Shown here: positions 29,551-38,652 of the stretch, in pieces | Numbering within the stretch: the first letter of the stretch is position 1 | How the letters are laid out: each line of letters opens with the position of its first letter | Source: Gillisia sp. Hel1_33_143 | Lineage (GTDB): Bacteria; Bacteroidota; Bacteroidia; Flavobacteriales; Flavobacteriaceae | DNA length: 64,000 nucleotides | Direction: 5' to 3' | NCBI RefSeq assembly: GCF_900104765.1 | Contig: NZ_LT629737.1 | Coordinates: forward strand, 2,542,001-2,606,000 | Program-made: the position numbers and the translations under genes | Notes under the pieces: generated by a model | The model's database searches: none | The model's input: only the letters and a program-made list of their open reading frames with translations | Told to the model about the DNA's origin: nothing

Positions 29551-29577
29551 TCTGATTTAATTTCTTACAAAGATAAT

Positions 29578-29585
29578 TTTTATAG
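29578..29585 (-). promoter_or_regulatory. -7 promoter box for DUF3817-MscS operon
   Basis: On the minus strand this reads TATCTTTG, an exact TAnnTTTG match, 27 bp upstream of the DUF3817 ATG. Confidence 0.5.
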
Positions 29586-29730
29586 GGAGAGAAGGTAATA
29601 ATTGAAGGTAATTAAAGGCATTTGTATCAAAATATATTGAAGCGTAGTTAAGACGAATTTGGATAATAAAGAAAAATATAATTCATGTCTACTGTTTTTG
29701 TTATTTTGCACCCACTTAGAAATAAAGAAA

Positions 29731-30765
29731 ATGAAATCTAAAATATTAGTTACAGGAGGTCTTGGTTTTATAGGTTCTCATACGGTAGTTGCTCTAATAG
29801 AACAAGGCTATGAAGTAGTTATCATAGATAATCTATCAAATTCATCTATAGATGTTTTGGGAGGGATAACGAAGATAACTCAGGTTACTCCAGAATTTGA
29901 GAACATAGATCTTAGAAATAAAGAGGAAGTACTAGGTTTTTTTGAGAAACATACCAATATAGCAGGTGTAATTCATTTTGCAGCATCTAAAGCGGTGGGT
30001 GAAAGTGTTGAAAATCCATTATTATATTACGAGAACAACCTTGCTACCTTAATCTACTTATTACAAAGATTAAGCGAGAAGGAAGATGCAAATTTTATCT
30101 TTAGCTCTTCTTGCACTGTATATGGACAAGCAGACACACTTCCAATAAGTGAATCTGCTCCGGTAAAGAAAGCTGAATCTCCTTATGGAAATACGAAACA
30201 AATAGGTGAAGAGATCATTAAAGATACCTGTAAGGTTCATCCTAATTTAAAGGCAATCTCTTTAAGATACTTTAATCCAATAGGAGCACATCCTAGTGCA
30301 GAAATTGGAGAATTGCCTATAGGTACTCCGCAAAATCTGGTGCCTTTTATTACACAGACAGCAATAGGAAAAAGGGAACAACTATCTGTTTTTGGAAATG
30401 ATTATCCAACCAACGATGGAACTTGTATAAGAGATTATATTCACGTAATGGATCTTGCAAGAGCACACGTGGTTGCGCTAAAGAGGCTTATGAATAATGA
30501 AGCTGAATCTAATTATGATGTTTTTAATTTAGGTACAGGTAAAGGGAATTCTGTATTAGAAGTTATACAATCGTTTGAAAGAACAACAGGGAAGAAGCTT
30601 TCTTATAAGATTGCAGAAAGAAGAGAAGGAGATATTACTGCGGCCTATGCAGATACTATAAAAGCAAATTCTGTACTTGGTTGGAGATCTGAAAAAGATC
30701 TAGATGAAGCTTTGGAAAGTGCCTGGAAATGGGAGAAAAAAGTTACAGGTTCTGAGATGAATTAA
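29731..30765 (+). CDS. galE: UDP-glucose 4-epimerase
   Basis: Interconverts UDP-glucose and UDP-galactose with bound NAD, supplying sugars for surface polysaccharides. From the ATG at 29731 the protein has 344 residues; the frame extends upstream to a TTG but the NAD motif GGLGFIGSH follows this ATG at once. The active site has the SSSCTVYG serine/threonine and the tyrosine-lysine pair in SPYGNTKQ. The C-terminal phrase YNLGTGKGNSVLEV is typical of GalE. It ends at a strong terminator. Confidence 0.94.
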   Translation: MKSKILVTGGLGFIGSHTVVALIEQGYEVVIIDNLSNSSIDVLGGITKITQVTPEFENIDLRNKEEVLGFFEKHTNIAGVIHFAASKAVGESVENPLLYYENNLATLIYLLQRLSEKEDANFIFSSSCTVYGQADTLPISESAPVKKAESPYGNTKQIGEEIIKDTCKVHPNLKAISLRYFNPIGAHPSAEIGELPIGTPQNLVPFITQTAIGKREQLSVFGNDYPTNDGTCIRDYIHVMDLARAHVVALKRLMNNEAESNYDVFNLGTGKGNSVLEVIQSFERTTGKKLSYKIAERREGDITAAYADTIKANSVLGWRSEKDLDEALESAWKWEKKVTGSEMN

Positions 30766-30784
30766 AGTGAATTTTTATAATATT

Positions 30785-30820
30785 AAAAAAGGGTTTAGAT
30801 AATTTCTAAACCCTTTTTTG
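30785..30820. terminator. Bidirectional rho-independent terminator
   Basis: GGGTTTAGA (30791-30799) pairs with TCTAAACCC (30805-30813) around a 5-nt loop, with an A-tract on the left and a T-tract on the right, between convergent galE and the Pmp3 gene. Confidence 0.9.
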
Positions 30821-30824
30821 TTTT

Positions 30825-30983
30825 TTATTTAGTTCCGTTTACCAAAAATGCATGGATTACTCCAGGTATCCAACCTAATGCAGTTAGAAGTACACTTATT
30901 AAAAAAGTTACCCCAAGTCCATGTTTCATAAATACAGCTAATGGTGGTAAAAGAATGTTTAAAATTATCGTTAATAAAGACAT
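30825..30983 (-). CDS. YqaE/Pmp3 family small membrane protein
   Basis: A 52-residue protein with two membrane helices: MSLLTIILNILLPPLAVFMK, then a helix containing LISVLLTALGWIPGVIHAF. This is the compact Pmp3/UPF0057 pattern, linked in yeast and plants to membrane potential and salt tolerance. I start at the ATG at 30983; the frame is open 12 codons further, but that extension is polar and not family-like. Confidence 0.88.
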   Translation of the reverse strand: MSLLTIILNILLPPLAVFMKHGLGVTFLISVLLTALGWIPGVIHAFLVNGTK

Positions 30984-31114
30984 ATAATTAGTTTTTTTGG
31001 TTTGGCGGAAAGGTATCAAAACCCTTATCTACCATCAAAATATCGGTCTATATTAGCTATTATTTAACTAGGTACAGGAATGTTTATTAAAATTTTTAAG
31101 AAGCTTAAATAAAG

Positions 31115-31122
31115 TATCTTTG
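31115..31122 (+). promoter_or_regulatory. -7 promoter box for DEAD-box helicase gene
   Basis: TATCTTTG matches TAnnTTTG exactly, 22 bp before the ATG at 31145. Confidence 0.5.
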
Positions 31123-31144
31123 TCGATCTAAAAAAAGTTAAAGA

Positions 31145-32254
31145 ATGAGTTTTATTGAATTAGGAGTATCTGAAGATATAAATAAGAGTTTACAAGAAAT
31201 GGGGATAGTCCACCCTACAAAGATACAAAGTGCAGCTATTCCTGTATTGTCTAAAGAAAATATAGATTTTATAGGTCAGGCGCAAACCGGAACTGGTAAA
31301 ACTGCTGCATTTGGGTTACCATTATTAGCTAAGATAGATCCGGATAATGTAAATATTCAGGCTTTAATATTAGCTCCTACTAGAGAGTTAGGTCAACAAA
31401 TAGCAAAGCAACTTTTCAAATACACGAAATACACCAATAAAGTATTTACAGAAGCTGTTTATGGCGGAGAGAAAATAGATATTCAGATTCAAAGATTGAA
31501 CAGGCCAACACAAATAGTTGTTGCTACCCCTGGGAGACTATTAGATCTTCTTACTAAGAAAGCTTTAGATATTTCGAAAATTAATACTCTTGTCTTAGAT
31601 GAAGCAGATGAAATGCTTAGCATGGGCTTTAAAGATGAGTTAACTCGAATTTTAAAGAAAACAAAGGGGAATAGAAATATCTGGCTTTTTTCTGCAACCT
31701 TACCTTCAGAATTAAACGAGATCATAGAAATGTATGTTTCTAAAGATTGTTTAAGAATTTCTGTTGATAAGACCGAGGCAGTGAACTCTAATATCCAACA
31801 TCAATTTGTTGTTGGAGATGACAACAATAAATTAGATACACTTGCTCAATTCTTAAAGACGCAAGGAAAAAATAGAGGTATAATTTTCACAAAAACGAAA
31901 GCTGCTGCTAAATTGCTCACCAAACAATTAGCTGCCAAAAATTACGAAGTAGGTCTGTTAGAAGGAGATATGCTCCAGAAAGATAGAGATAGAGTAATGA
32001 GAGCTTTTAAGAAAAAAACATTAAAAATTCTAGTTGCTACAGATGTAGCAGCCAGAGGTATAGATGTAGATAATTTAGCGTATGTTGTTCATTACCAATT
32101 ACCAGATCAAACAGAATATTACACTCATAGAAGTGGTAGAACCGCACGAGCGGGAAGATCTGGTCTATCTTTGGTGCTTGTAAATACTAAGGAACAAAGA
32201 AGGATCTGGGAATTGGAAAAAGAACTTGGTATTAAATTTCTTAAGATCAAATAG
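31145..32254 (+). CDS. DEAD-box RNA helicase (minimal core)
   Basis: ATP-dependent RNA helicase of 369 residues. It contains the Q motif region (HPTKIQSAAIP), Walker A AQTGTGKTAAF, PTRELGQQ, the DEAD box in VLDEADEML, SATLP, and the last motif HRSGRTARAGR. It stops about 20 residues after motif VI and so lacks the C-terminal RNA-binding extension of DbpA, RhlE or DeaD. Such bare cores act in RNA remodelling or ribosome assembly; the target is unknown. It is convergent with the DUF1206 gene, 4 bp away. Confidence 0.93.
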   Translation: MSFIELGVSEDINKSLQEMGIVHPTKIQSAAIPVLSKENIDFIGQAQTGTGKTAAFGLPLLAKIDPDNVNIQALILAPTRELGQQIAKQLFKYTKYTNKVFTEAVYGGEKIDIQIQRLNRPTQIVVATPGRLLDLLTKKALDISKINTLVLDEADEMLSMGFKDELTRILKKTKGNRNIWLFSATLPSELNEIIEMYVSKDCLRISVDKTEAVNSNIQHQFVVGDDNNKLDTLAQFLKTQGKNRGIIFTKTKAAAKLLTKQLAAKNYEVGLLEGDMLQKDRDRVMRAFKKKTLKILVATDVAARGIDVDNLAYVVHYQLPDQTEYYTHRSGRTARAGRSGLSLVLVNTKEQRRIWELEKELGIKFLKIK

Positions 32255-32258
32255 ATTA

Positions 32259-33044
32259 TTAGGCGCTAAACTTTCGATATTTTGCCATCATAAACATATA
32301 TATAGCATATCCTATCAATCCTGCAGCCACCGCGCCCAGTAAATAAGCTCCATACGCAGAATCTTCTAAAAATGAAAAAGCGTCTGAAGTGGTTTTAATG
32401 TCTGCAGGATTGGATGTGATGGAAGCTTTTAATAGAAAAAATCCTATTATAATAAATAGAACACCTTTAGATCCCATTCCAAAATAAGCAGAATTTTTAA
32501 TCGTTTTTCTTCGCTTCTCATCTGTCATAGATTTTAATTCAAACTTCTTGACAAAATCTGCCTTATATATTCTTACAAATTGATAAAGCCCTGTAGCTAT
32601 AGTTATACCACCTACAATTCCTAATACAATCAATCCCCAATCGTTACTTAAGATAGTGGCTTTCTTTCCAGAAGAACCTCCAGAACCTGCAGAAGAATTA
32701 ATTACTCTAAGCACAGCATAGATCGCTAATCCAAGATAAATGCAGCCACTAACAAAGAATGCTGCTCTTTTTACTTTTCCTTTTTTATCTGAACCTATAT
32801 TTTCTGGATCACTAATAGCCTGGGTAAATCTCCAATATGCATAACAGATAAGACCAAGAGCTAAAATAATGAGTATGATATTTCCAAAGGTTTGCTTGTC
32901 TAGATACTCTACAACTTTAAACTTTCCTGCTTTTTGTCCGCCTTGATTAAAAGCAGCTAATAGTGTTAAAATTCCTGTTATAGCATAAACAGCTCCCTTG
33001 GCAACATATCCAATACGTGCCGTTTTCTTTAATTTATCATTCAT
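32259..33044 (-). CDS. DUF1206 domain-containing membrane protein
   Basis: A 261-residue integral membrane protein made of three similar two-helix units, each opening with a basic stretch and a phrase like ARIGYVAKGAVYAITGIL or FGMGSKGVLFIIIGFFLL. That internal threefold repeat is the DUF1206 pattern. Function unknown. It is monocistronic and convergent with the helicase gene. Confidence 0.9.
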   Translation of the reverse strand: MNDKLKKTARIGYVAKGAVYAITGILTLLAAFNQGGQKAGKFKVVEYLDKQTFGNIILIILALGLICYAYWRFTQAISDPENIGSDKKGKVKRAAFFVSGCIYLGLAIYAVLRVINSSAGSGGSSGKKATILSNDWGLIVLGIVGGITIATGLYQFVRIYKADFVKKFELKSMTDEKRRKTIKNSAYFGMGSKGVLFIIIGFFLLKASITSNPADIKTTSDAFSFLEDSAYGAYLLGAVAAGLIGYAIYMFMMAKYRKFSA

Positions 33045-33154
33045 TTTTTTAAAAAATTGGTTGGATTCTAAAAATAATTAAATACCGCTAGAATAAACTC
33101 GTATTAAAAAAACTTTATGATAATAACTGTAGATACTAGAGAAATGTGAGAATA

Positions 33155-33772
33155 TTAAACCATTCCGAAGATAACCAAAGCGTAAGCATAGAATCTTACA
33201 AATCTTAATAAACCGAACATTAGGTAGCTCATAAAAGGGAATCTAATAATACCAGCGGCAATACTGCTCATGGCGAACGGAATTGGAAGCAGAGCTCCAA
33301 CTATAATTAAAAAACCACCCCATTTTCGAGCGTTTTTAATATGATGTGCTAAATTTATTTCCATTTGCTTATGTACAGCAGGAATTTTAGTGATTCCAAC
33401 GCCTATAAAGTAAGACACTATTCCTCCTAAGTAGGAAGCAGCAGCAAGTAAGGATAAATAGAAAATTGGCAATTCAGATTTTCCTGCCCAAGCAATAAAG
33501 AGTTCTGGGGGAACCAATCCAAGAAGAGATTCTGAAGCAAAGAATACAGATAATATTCCTGCCGGAGAATAAGTTTCAGTAATAGTGACTAAAACCTTAT
33601 TTAGATCTAAAACGAAATAATCTATTGCGAAAATGGCAGCAATAAAAACTAAAATAGGAATTATTGCCTTTTTTAAACTTTTACCCACAAAACTATAGAA
33701 ACCGGTATAGCCATAATACTGGTGCAATAAACGCAAGCGCGATTTCTTTTTAGATTTCGCATCCTTTTTCAT
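33155..33772 (-). CDS. VTT (SNARE-associated/DedA-type) domain membrane protein
   Basis: A 205-residue membrane protein with a lysine-rich cytoplasmic N-terminus and about five membrane segments. The region with PPELFIAWAGKSELPIFYL, the glycine-rich SYLGGIVSYFIGVGI and the proline-containing VGALLPIPFAMSSIAAG matches the VTT fold of DedA/YqaA proteins, thought to move lipids or drive proton-coupled transport. It probably shares a transcript with the 124-residue gene 59 bp upstream. Confidence 0.82.
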   Translation of the reverse strand: MKKDAKSKKKSRLRLLHQYYGYTGFYSFVGKSLKKAIIPILVFIAAIFAIDYFVLDLNKVLVTITETYSPAGILSVFFASESLLGLVPPELFIAWAGKSELPIFYLSLLAAASYLGGIVSYFIGVGITKIPAVHKQMEINLAHHIKNARKWGGFLIIVGALLPIPFAMSSIAAGIIRFPFMSYLMFGLLRFVRFYAYALVIFGMV

Positions 33773-33831
33773 GGAGTATTGTAATTAGGTAGATTATTTA
33801 AAAAAGGCAATCAAAAAATTAATAGAGAAGC

Positions 33832-34206
33832 TTAGTTCTCTTCAGCATACGTCTGTAATTCTTTGCTATATTCTCTAAGGTCCATTTCGTTATTCTTAAT
33901 AGAAGTATCAGACATTAGGGACATCAAATAATCTAAACTTTCTTGTGGATCAGATTCTGGAGTTGCAGATGCTTCTTCCTCTTCATCTAAAGGCTCGTCA
34001 TCCGGAATTGCAATTGCAAAAGTTTGATAAGCTTCAATATGCTCATAAGTTAAGCGAATAACCTTAGCTAATAATGGATTTTCATCTTCCACAGCAAATG
34101 GGCGAAGCTTCTTTAGATCTTCCACAACAGTGTTGATGATTATACCATTACGCATTAAGTCGCGTTGAATCTTATCGATTAATTTTTGACCTTTTGGATT
34201 TTTCAA
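33832..34206 (-). CDS. Conserved flavobacterial acidic protein of unknown function
   Basis: A 124-residue soluble protein. The N-terminal 65 residues look helical and conserved (KIQRDLMRNGIIINTVVEDL); then comes an acidic stretch (PDDEPLDEEEEASATPESDP) and a C-terminal helix. I recognise the pattern from flavobacterial genomes, but no function is known to me. A full promoter lies upstream, and the VTT-domain gene follows. Confidence 0.78.
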   Translation of the reverse strand: MKNPKGQKLIDKIQRDLMRNGIIINTVVEDLKKLRPFAVEDENPLLAKVIRLTYEHIEAYQTFAIAIPDDEPLDEEEEASATPESDPQESLDYLMSLMSDTSIKNNEMDLREYSKELQTYAEEN

Positions 34207-34283
34207 CTTTTAAGAGATTTTGAAGTATTAAAACTTTAATTAAGAGAAAAATTACACATTAGAGTGTATTTTTTCGATGAAAG

Positions 34284-34311
34284 CAAAGTTAGTTTATTAA
34301 AGTATTTTCAA
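34284..34311 (-). promoter_or_regulatory. Promoter for the 124-residue protein / VTT gene pair
   Basis: On the minus strand: TTG (34309-34311), a 17-bp spacer, and TAACTTTG (34284-34291). Both Bacteroidota promoter elements are present at normal spacing, 77 bp upstream of the ATG. Confidence 0.6.
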
Positions 34312-34475
34312 AAGAGTTTTGGCGAATTTTTATCAAGATTTTAATATAAAATTTAAAGCATTCAGTCTTAGTGGTATTGAGAAGAAATAAATAGAATTAA
34401 CAAAGTCTTAGTTCTCAAAATTTTAATAGCAAAAGCATCTTTGTTAGCTTTAAACCATTAAAAAAATAAAAATCT

Positions 34476-35195
34476 ATGGAATCATTTAAATCAAAAGTCG
34501 CATTTATAACAGGTGGAAGTAAAGGAATAGGGTATGGCGTTGCAGAAGCCCTTTTAAAGTTAAATATGAATGTTGCTATAACCAGTAGGTCTAAAGAATC
34601 TGCAGAGAAAGCTGCAAATGAACTTTCCAAATTAGGAAGTGGTAATGTTTTAGGCTTAGAAGCCGATGTACGCGATTATAAAAGTCAGCAACAAGCCATA
34701 AATAAAACTATTGAAAAATGGGGGCAACTAGACGTGTTAGTTGCTAATGCAGGAATTGGGCATTTTGGTAATATTGCAGAGTTAAGTGTGGAAGATTGGA
34801 AGGAAACTATAGATACTAATCTTTCTGGTGTTTTTTATAGCCTTAAAGCAGCAATAGATGGACTAAAAAAATCTAAAGGGTATGCTATTACCATTTCTAG
34901 TTTGGCAGGTACAAATTTCTTTGAAGGTGGTACAGCATATAATGCTAGTAAATTTGGTGTAACCGGATTAACTCAAGCAGCAATGTTAGATCTTAGAGGT
35001 CATGGTATAAATGTAAGTACTATTATGCCAGGTTCTGTAGCAACACATTTTAATGATCATACTCCAAATAAAGAGGATGCTTGGAAAATTCAAAAAGAAG
35101 ATATTGGAGAATTAGTAGTTGATCTATTGAAGATGAATCCTAGAACATTGCCAAGTAAGATCGAGGTTAGGCCATCTCAACCGCCTACTAAGTAG
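34476..35195 (+). CDS. SDR family NAD(P)-dependent oxidoreductase
   Basis: Classical short-chain dehydrogenase of 239 residues. It has the cofactor loop TGGSKGIGYG, the structural NAGIGHFGN, the catalytic serine in ISSLAG, and the tyrosine-lysine pair in YNASKFG. Overall it resembles 3-ketoacyl-ACP or sugar-alcohol reductases, but the substrate cannot be read from sequence. A near-consensus -7 box (CATCTTTG, 34436-34443) lies upstream and a terminator downstream, so it is monocistronic. Confidence 0.88.
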   Translation: MESFKSKVAFITGGSKGIGYGVAEALLKLNMNVAITSRSKESAEKAANELSKLGSGNVLGLEADVRDYKSQQQAINKTIEKWGQLDVLVANAGIGHFGNIAELSVEDWKETIDTNLSGVFYSLKAAIDGLKKSKGYAITISSLAGTNFFEGGTAYNASKFGVTGLTQAAMLDLRGHGINVSTIMPGSVATHFNDHTPNKEDAWKIQKEDIGELVVDLLKMNPRTLPSKIEVRPSQPPTK

Positions 35196-35220
35196 GTTAA
35201 TAATATATAGATATTTTAGA

Positions 35221-35249
35221 AAAGCCAGTTATTAACTGGCTTTTGTTAT
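35221..35249 (+). terminator. Rho-independent terminator
   Basis: An 11-bp perfect stem (35221-35231 with 35235-35245) with a 3-nt loop, the right arm ending in a T-run, 25 bp after the first SDR gene. Confidence 0.8.
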
Positions 35250-35454
35250 TTTCATTAAAATGTAAAACAGATACGATTATTATAGAAATAGTGGCTCGGA
35301 TTAAAGTTTTTTGTAAAACTTTCATTTTCTATTTTAGCTTAAATTCAAGCCATACTAATAGTTTAGATACTATAATATTCTTAACATCTATAAAGAATCC
35401 AGTTAAACTCAAGCTAAATAGCGCTATAAATTATATAGAAGCCTAATGCTATTT

Positions 35455-35462
35455 TAAATTTG
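35455..35462 (+). promoter_or_regulatory. -7 promoter box for second SDR gene
   Basis: TAAATTTG, an exact TAnnTTTG match, 17 bp before the ATG at 35480. Confidence 0.5.
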
Positions 35463-35479
35463 CAAAAAAAAATAATGTT

Positions 35480-36226
35480 ATGAGTATTAAAGGAAAAGTT
35501 GTAATTATTACAGGAGCATCTAGTGGAATTGGAGAAGCAACAGCTAAGAAGCTTGCTAAAGAAGGAGCTAAGGTTGTTTTAACTGCCAGAAGAAAAGAGA
35601 AGTTGAACAAACTTAAAGAAGAAATAGAGAAAGATGGTGGATTAGCAATGGTTGTAACCGGCGATGTAACAGAGAAAGGAGATTTCAAAAAAATCGTATC
35701 TCAAACTTTAGAAAAATTCAAAGGAATAGACGCCATTATAAACAATGCCGGTTTAATGCCACTATCTTATATTAAGAACTTACATACAGATGAGTGGGAT
35801 ACCATGGTAGATGTAAATATAAAAGGAGTTATGAATGGTGTGGCCGCAGTGCTTCCAACTTTTATGGAACAAAAGAGTGGAAATATTATTAATATTTCTT
35901 CTAGTGCGGGTAGAAAATATTATCCAGGAGGAGCCGTTTATTGCGCTACTAAAGCTGCAGTAAAAATGTTTTCTGAAGGATTAAGACAGGAGTTGGCGCC
36001 TAAATATGGTATTAACGTTACATCCATAGAACCTGGATTTGTTGCTACAGAATTAACAGAGACCATTACAGACGATGAAATAAAGAAAGATCTAATGCCT
36101 ATGGTGAAAGATCTTACCACTTTAGAGGCAGAAGATATTGCAGAAGCAATTTTTTACGCATTAGCGCAGCCTAAAAGAGCTAATATCAATGATATATATA
36201 TTATGCCTACAGATCAAAAGGAATAG
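35480..36226 (+). CDS. SDR family NAD(P)-dependent oxidoreductase
   Basis: A second classical SDR of 248 residues. The cofactor loop is TGASSGIGEA, followed by NNAGLMPLS, the catalytic serine in NISSSAGRKYYPGG, and Y-x3-K in YCATKAAVKMF. The C-terminal EPGFVATEL and the phrase YIMPTDQ fit the NADP-linked YdfG-like branch acting on serine or hydroxy acids. It is separated from the first SDR gene by a terminator and has its own promoter, so the two are not an operon. Confidence 0.88.
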   Translation: MSIKGKVVIITGASSGIGEATAKKLAKEGAKVVLTARRKEKLNKLKEEIEKDGGLAMVVTGDVTEKGDFKKIVSQTLEKFKGIDAIINNAGLMPLSYIKNLHTDEWDTMVDVNIKGVMNGVAAVLPTFMEQKSGNIINISSSAGRKYYPGGAVYCATKAAVKMFSEGLRQELAPKYGINVTSIEPGFVATELTETITDDEIKKDLMPMVKDLTTLEAEDIAEAIFYALAQPKRANINDIYIMPTDQKE

Positions 36227-36247
36227 TAAAAATATTATTTTATAAGG

Positions 36248-36280
36248 AAAAGGCATTGATTAATTTCAATGCCTTTTTTT
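36248..36280 (+). terminator. Rho-independent terminator
   Basis: AGGCATTGA (36251-36259) pairs with TCAATGCCT (36266-36274) and runs into a T-tract, just after the second SDR gene. Confidence 0.85.
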
Positions 36281-36389
36281 ATATAGCTATTATTGATATT
36301 TAAATTTAATTCGAATACATATTTATGTTCTCAATCTATAAATCGGAATATTTTTCGATAACATTAACGATAGTAAATTTTGTAGCAGT

Positions 36390-36397
36390 TATATTTG
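36390..36397 (+). promoter_or_regulatory. -7 promoter box for FUSC-type exporter gene
   Basis: TATATTTG, an exact TAnnTTTG match, 23 bp before the proposed TTG start at 36421. Confidence 0.45.
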
Positions 36398-36420
36398 TTT
36401 GAAGCTCAAAAAACTTAATA

Positions 36421-38652
36421 TTGAAGATTTTAAATATAGATGTGAGTGCGGGAATACAGGATTTTTTATCATTTCTAAAATCTACAGATTTTTCTAAAGC
36501 CATTATTCTTGCTCTGGCTATTACCATACCTATAATACTTGGTGTATATACAGAGCATTTAGAGATGGGTATTGCTGTAGGATTAGGAGCTTTACTAAGT
36601 TCTCCCAGCGATGTTACAGGAAGCGTAAGACACAAGTATTTTGGAATATTATTATCGTCTTTAATTGCGATTCTTGCAACATTGATAGGTGGTTATAAAC
36701 CAGATGAATTTTGGATCATATTATTTATCTTAGGGAGTACCACATTTTGTCTATCTTATCTCGCAGTGTATGGTTTTAGAGCTTCCTTAATTAGTTTCTC
36801 CGGACTTTTTGCACTGGTTTTAAGTTTTGCCAGTTTATCTAAAACTTTGGAGGTCTATGAAAAAGCCCTGCTCATTGGTTTAGGTGGATTATGGTATTTA
36901 TTATTATCTGTAGTTTGGAATAATATTAATCCTAAAGGGCAAACAAATCAATTCATGATCCAAAATCTAGAATTGACTTCCAGGTATATAAGATTGAGAG
37001 GTAGATTGTTAGAAAATGGGATTGATAGAACAGATCTGCTAAAAGAATTGCATAATCTTCAGAATGATCTAAATGAGAATCATCAAAAACTTAGAGAAAT
37101 TCTAATATCTTCACGAAAATCTTCAGGTTATTCCAACTTTCAGCGTAAGAGGTTATTAACTTTTATTCAAACTGTAGATATTTTGGAGCTTGCCATGGCT
37201 CACCCTGTAGATTATGAGAATATGGATAAGATCTTGAAGGGTTATCCGGATAGGATTAAGCCTTTTCAGGAGCTGGTGTTTACGCTTTCAGATAAACTGA
37301 ATGACCAGGCAATATATTTACAAAAAAATAAAATTTATAAAAGCGCCAAAAGTATCGGGGAGATCCGATTAGATCTTAAACAAAAACTAGATTCTTATAG
37401 AAACGAGAAACAATCTATTCATACAGAAGGTTTTCTAATTCTATTGAATTACTATGAATATTTAGAACATCAATCTGAAAAGATCGAGAAGATAGATGAA
37501 TTGTTGGTAAATCCAGATCTCACAAAATTAAGGTTGATAAAAAGCGATGATGCTCTCAAGTTTTTGAGCACTCAAGAATACAATCCTAAGATCTTATTAG
37601 AAAATCTAAATCTTAGATCTTCCATCTTTAAACATGCATTAAGAATTTCTCTAGTTATGATGGTGGGGTATTGCATAGGAGAATACTTTTCTTTTCAAAA
37701 TGCTTATTGGATACTACTTACCATTATTGTAATAATGAGGCCAGGGTATGGTCTTACCAGAGATAGGTCTAAACAACGTATTATAGGTACGGTAATTGGC
37801 GCTATTATTTCTATAGGTTTAGTGTTACTTATACATAATGTAGTTGTTTATGGTATTCTGGGAATAATTTCTCTGGTAATGGCCTTTTCCATGATACAAA
37901 AGAACTATAAGACTGCTGCCGTATTCATTACCTTAAGTGTAGTTTTTGTGTATGCACTTCTAAGGCCAGATGTGTTAAACGTTATTCAATTTAGAGTAGT
38001 AGATACTTTAGTAGGTGCAGGTCTGGCCGCATTAGGTAATTTCTTGCTTTGGCCTTCTTGGGAATTCTTAGGAATTAAGACAATAATCCTGCAAAGTATT
38101 AAAGCTAATCAGAAATTCTTGATGGAGGTAAATTCTTATTATCTAGAAAAAGGGGCTGTTTCTAATAGTTATAAGCTTAGCAGGAAAGAAGCTTTTTTAG
38201 AAACAGGAAATCTTAGTGCTGCATTACAACGAATGACTCAAGAGCCAAAATCCAAGCAACAAAATTTAGATAATATTTACCAGCTCGTAGTGCTAAATCA
38301 TAGTTTTCTAACATCATTAGCCTCCATAGGTCTTTACATTAAAACGCATAAAACTACACCTGCCTCTAATCACTTTAAAAATTTAATAGAGGCTGTAGAC
38401 CAAAATCTAGAAACGGCTATAGAGCTTCTCTCTGGTTCTGAAGTTGACATAGACCTAGAGCATCCTGAAAAGTTAAAAGAAGCACTAGATTTTTTCAATA
38501 AAAATTACAAGGCTTTGGTAGAAGAAGCGAGTACTTTTAATATGTCTGGAAATCTTCAGGAAACACAGCTTATTTTCACTCAATTAAAATGGCTGTTGAA
38601 TTTATCTCAAAATATTGTCTCTACGATTTACAAGACAAAATTTATCAATTAA
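36421..38652 (+). CDS. FUSC family / aromatic acid exporter-like membrane protein (YccS type)
   Basis: A 743-residue inner-membrane protein with two sets of about six membrane helices (residues 25-170 and 400-560), each followed by a long cytoplasmic helical region, the layout of YccS/YhfK and FUSC exporters. The second set includes the phrase ILLTIIVIMRPGYGLTRDRS, strongly conserved in this family. Start codon: there is no usable ATG; TTG at 36421 is taken, with GTG at 36442 as an alternative. Monocistronic. The substrate is unknown. Confidence 0.85.
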   Translation: MKILNIDVSAGIQDFLSFLKSTDFSKAIILALAITIPIILGVYTEHLEMGIAVGLGALLSSPSDVTGSVRHKYFGILLSSLIAILATLIGGYKPDEFWIILFILGSTTFCLSYLAVYGFRASLISFSGLFALVLSFASLSKTLEVYEKALLIGLGGLWYLLLSVVWNNINPKGQTNQFMIQNLELTSRYIRLRGRLLENGIDRTDLLKELHNLQNDLNENHQKLREILISSRKSSGYSNFQRKRLLTFIQTVDILELAMAHPVDYENMDKILKGYPDRIKPFQELVFTLSDKLNDQAIYLQKNKIYKSAKSIGEIRLDLKQKLDSYRNEKQSIHTEGFLILLNYYEYLEHQSEKIEKIDELLVNPDLTKLRLIKSDDALKFLSTQEYNPKILLENLNLRSSIFKHALRISLVMMVGYCIGEYFSFQNAYWILLTIIVIMRPGYGLTRDRSKQRIIGTVIGAIISIGLVLLIHNVVVYGILGIISLVMAFSMIQKNYKTAAVFITLSVVFVYALLRPDVLNVIQFRVVDTLVGAGLAALGNFLLWPSWEFLGIKTIILQSIKANQKFLMEVNSYYLEKGAVSNSYKLSRKEAFLETGNLSAALQRMTQEPKSKQQNLDNIYQLVVLNHSFLTSLASIGLYIKTHKTTPASNHFKNLIEAVDQNLETAIELLSGSEVDIDLEHPEKLKEALDFFNKNYKALVEEASTFNMSGNLQETQLIFTQLKWLLNLSQNIVSTIYKTKFIN

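Noticed and set aside
35303-35322. AT-rich hairpin (AAAGTTTT/AAAACTTT) as a second terminator or small RNA
   Set aside because: One G-C pair only and no T-run; probably chance in AT-rich DNA.
34476-36226. Two adjacent SDR genes as a recent tandem duplication or operon
   Set aside because: The proteins differ widely in sequence and are separated by a strong terminator and a new promoter box.
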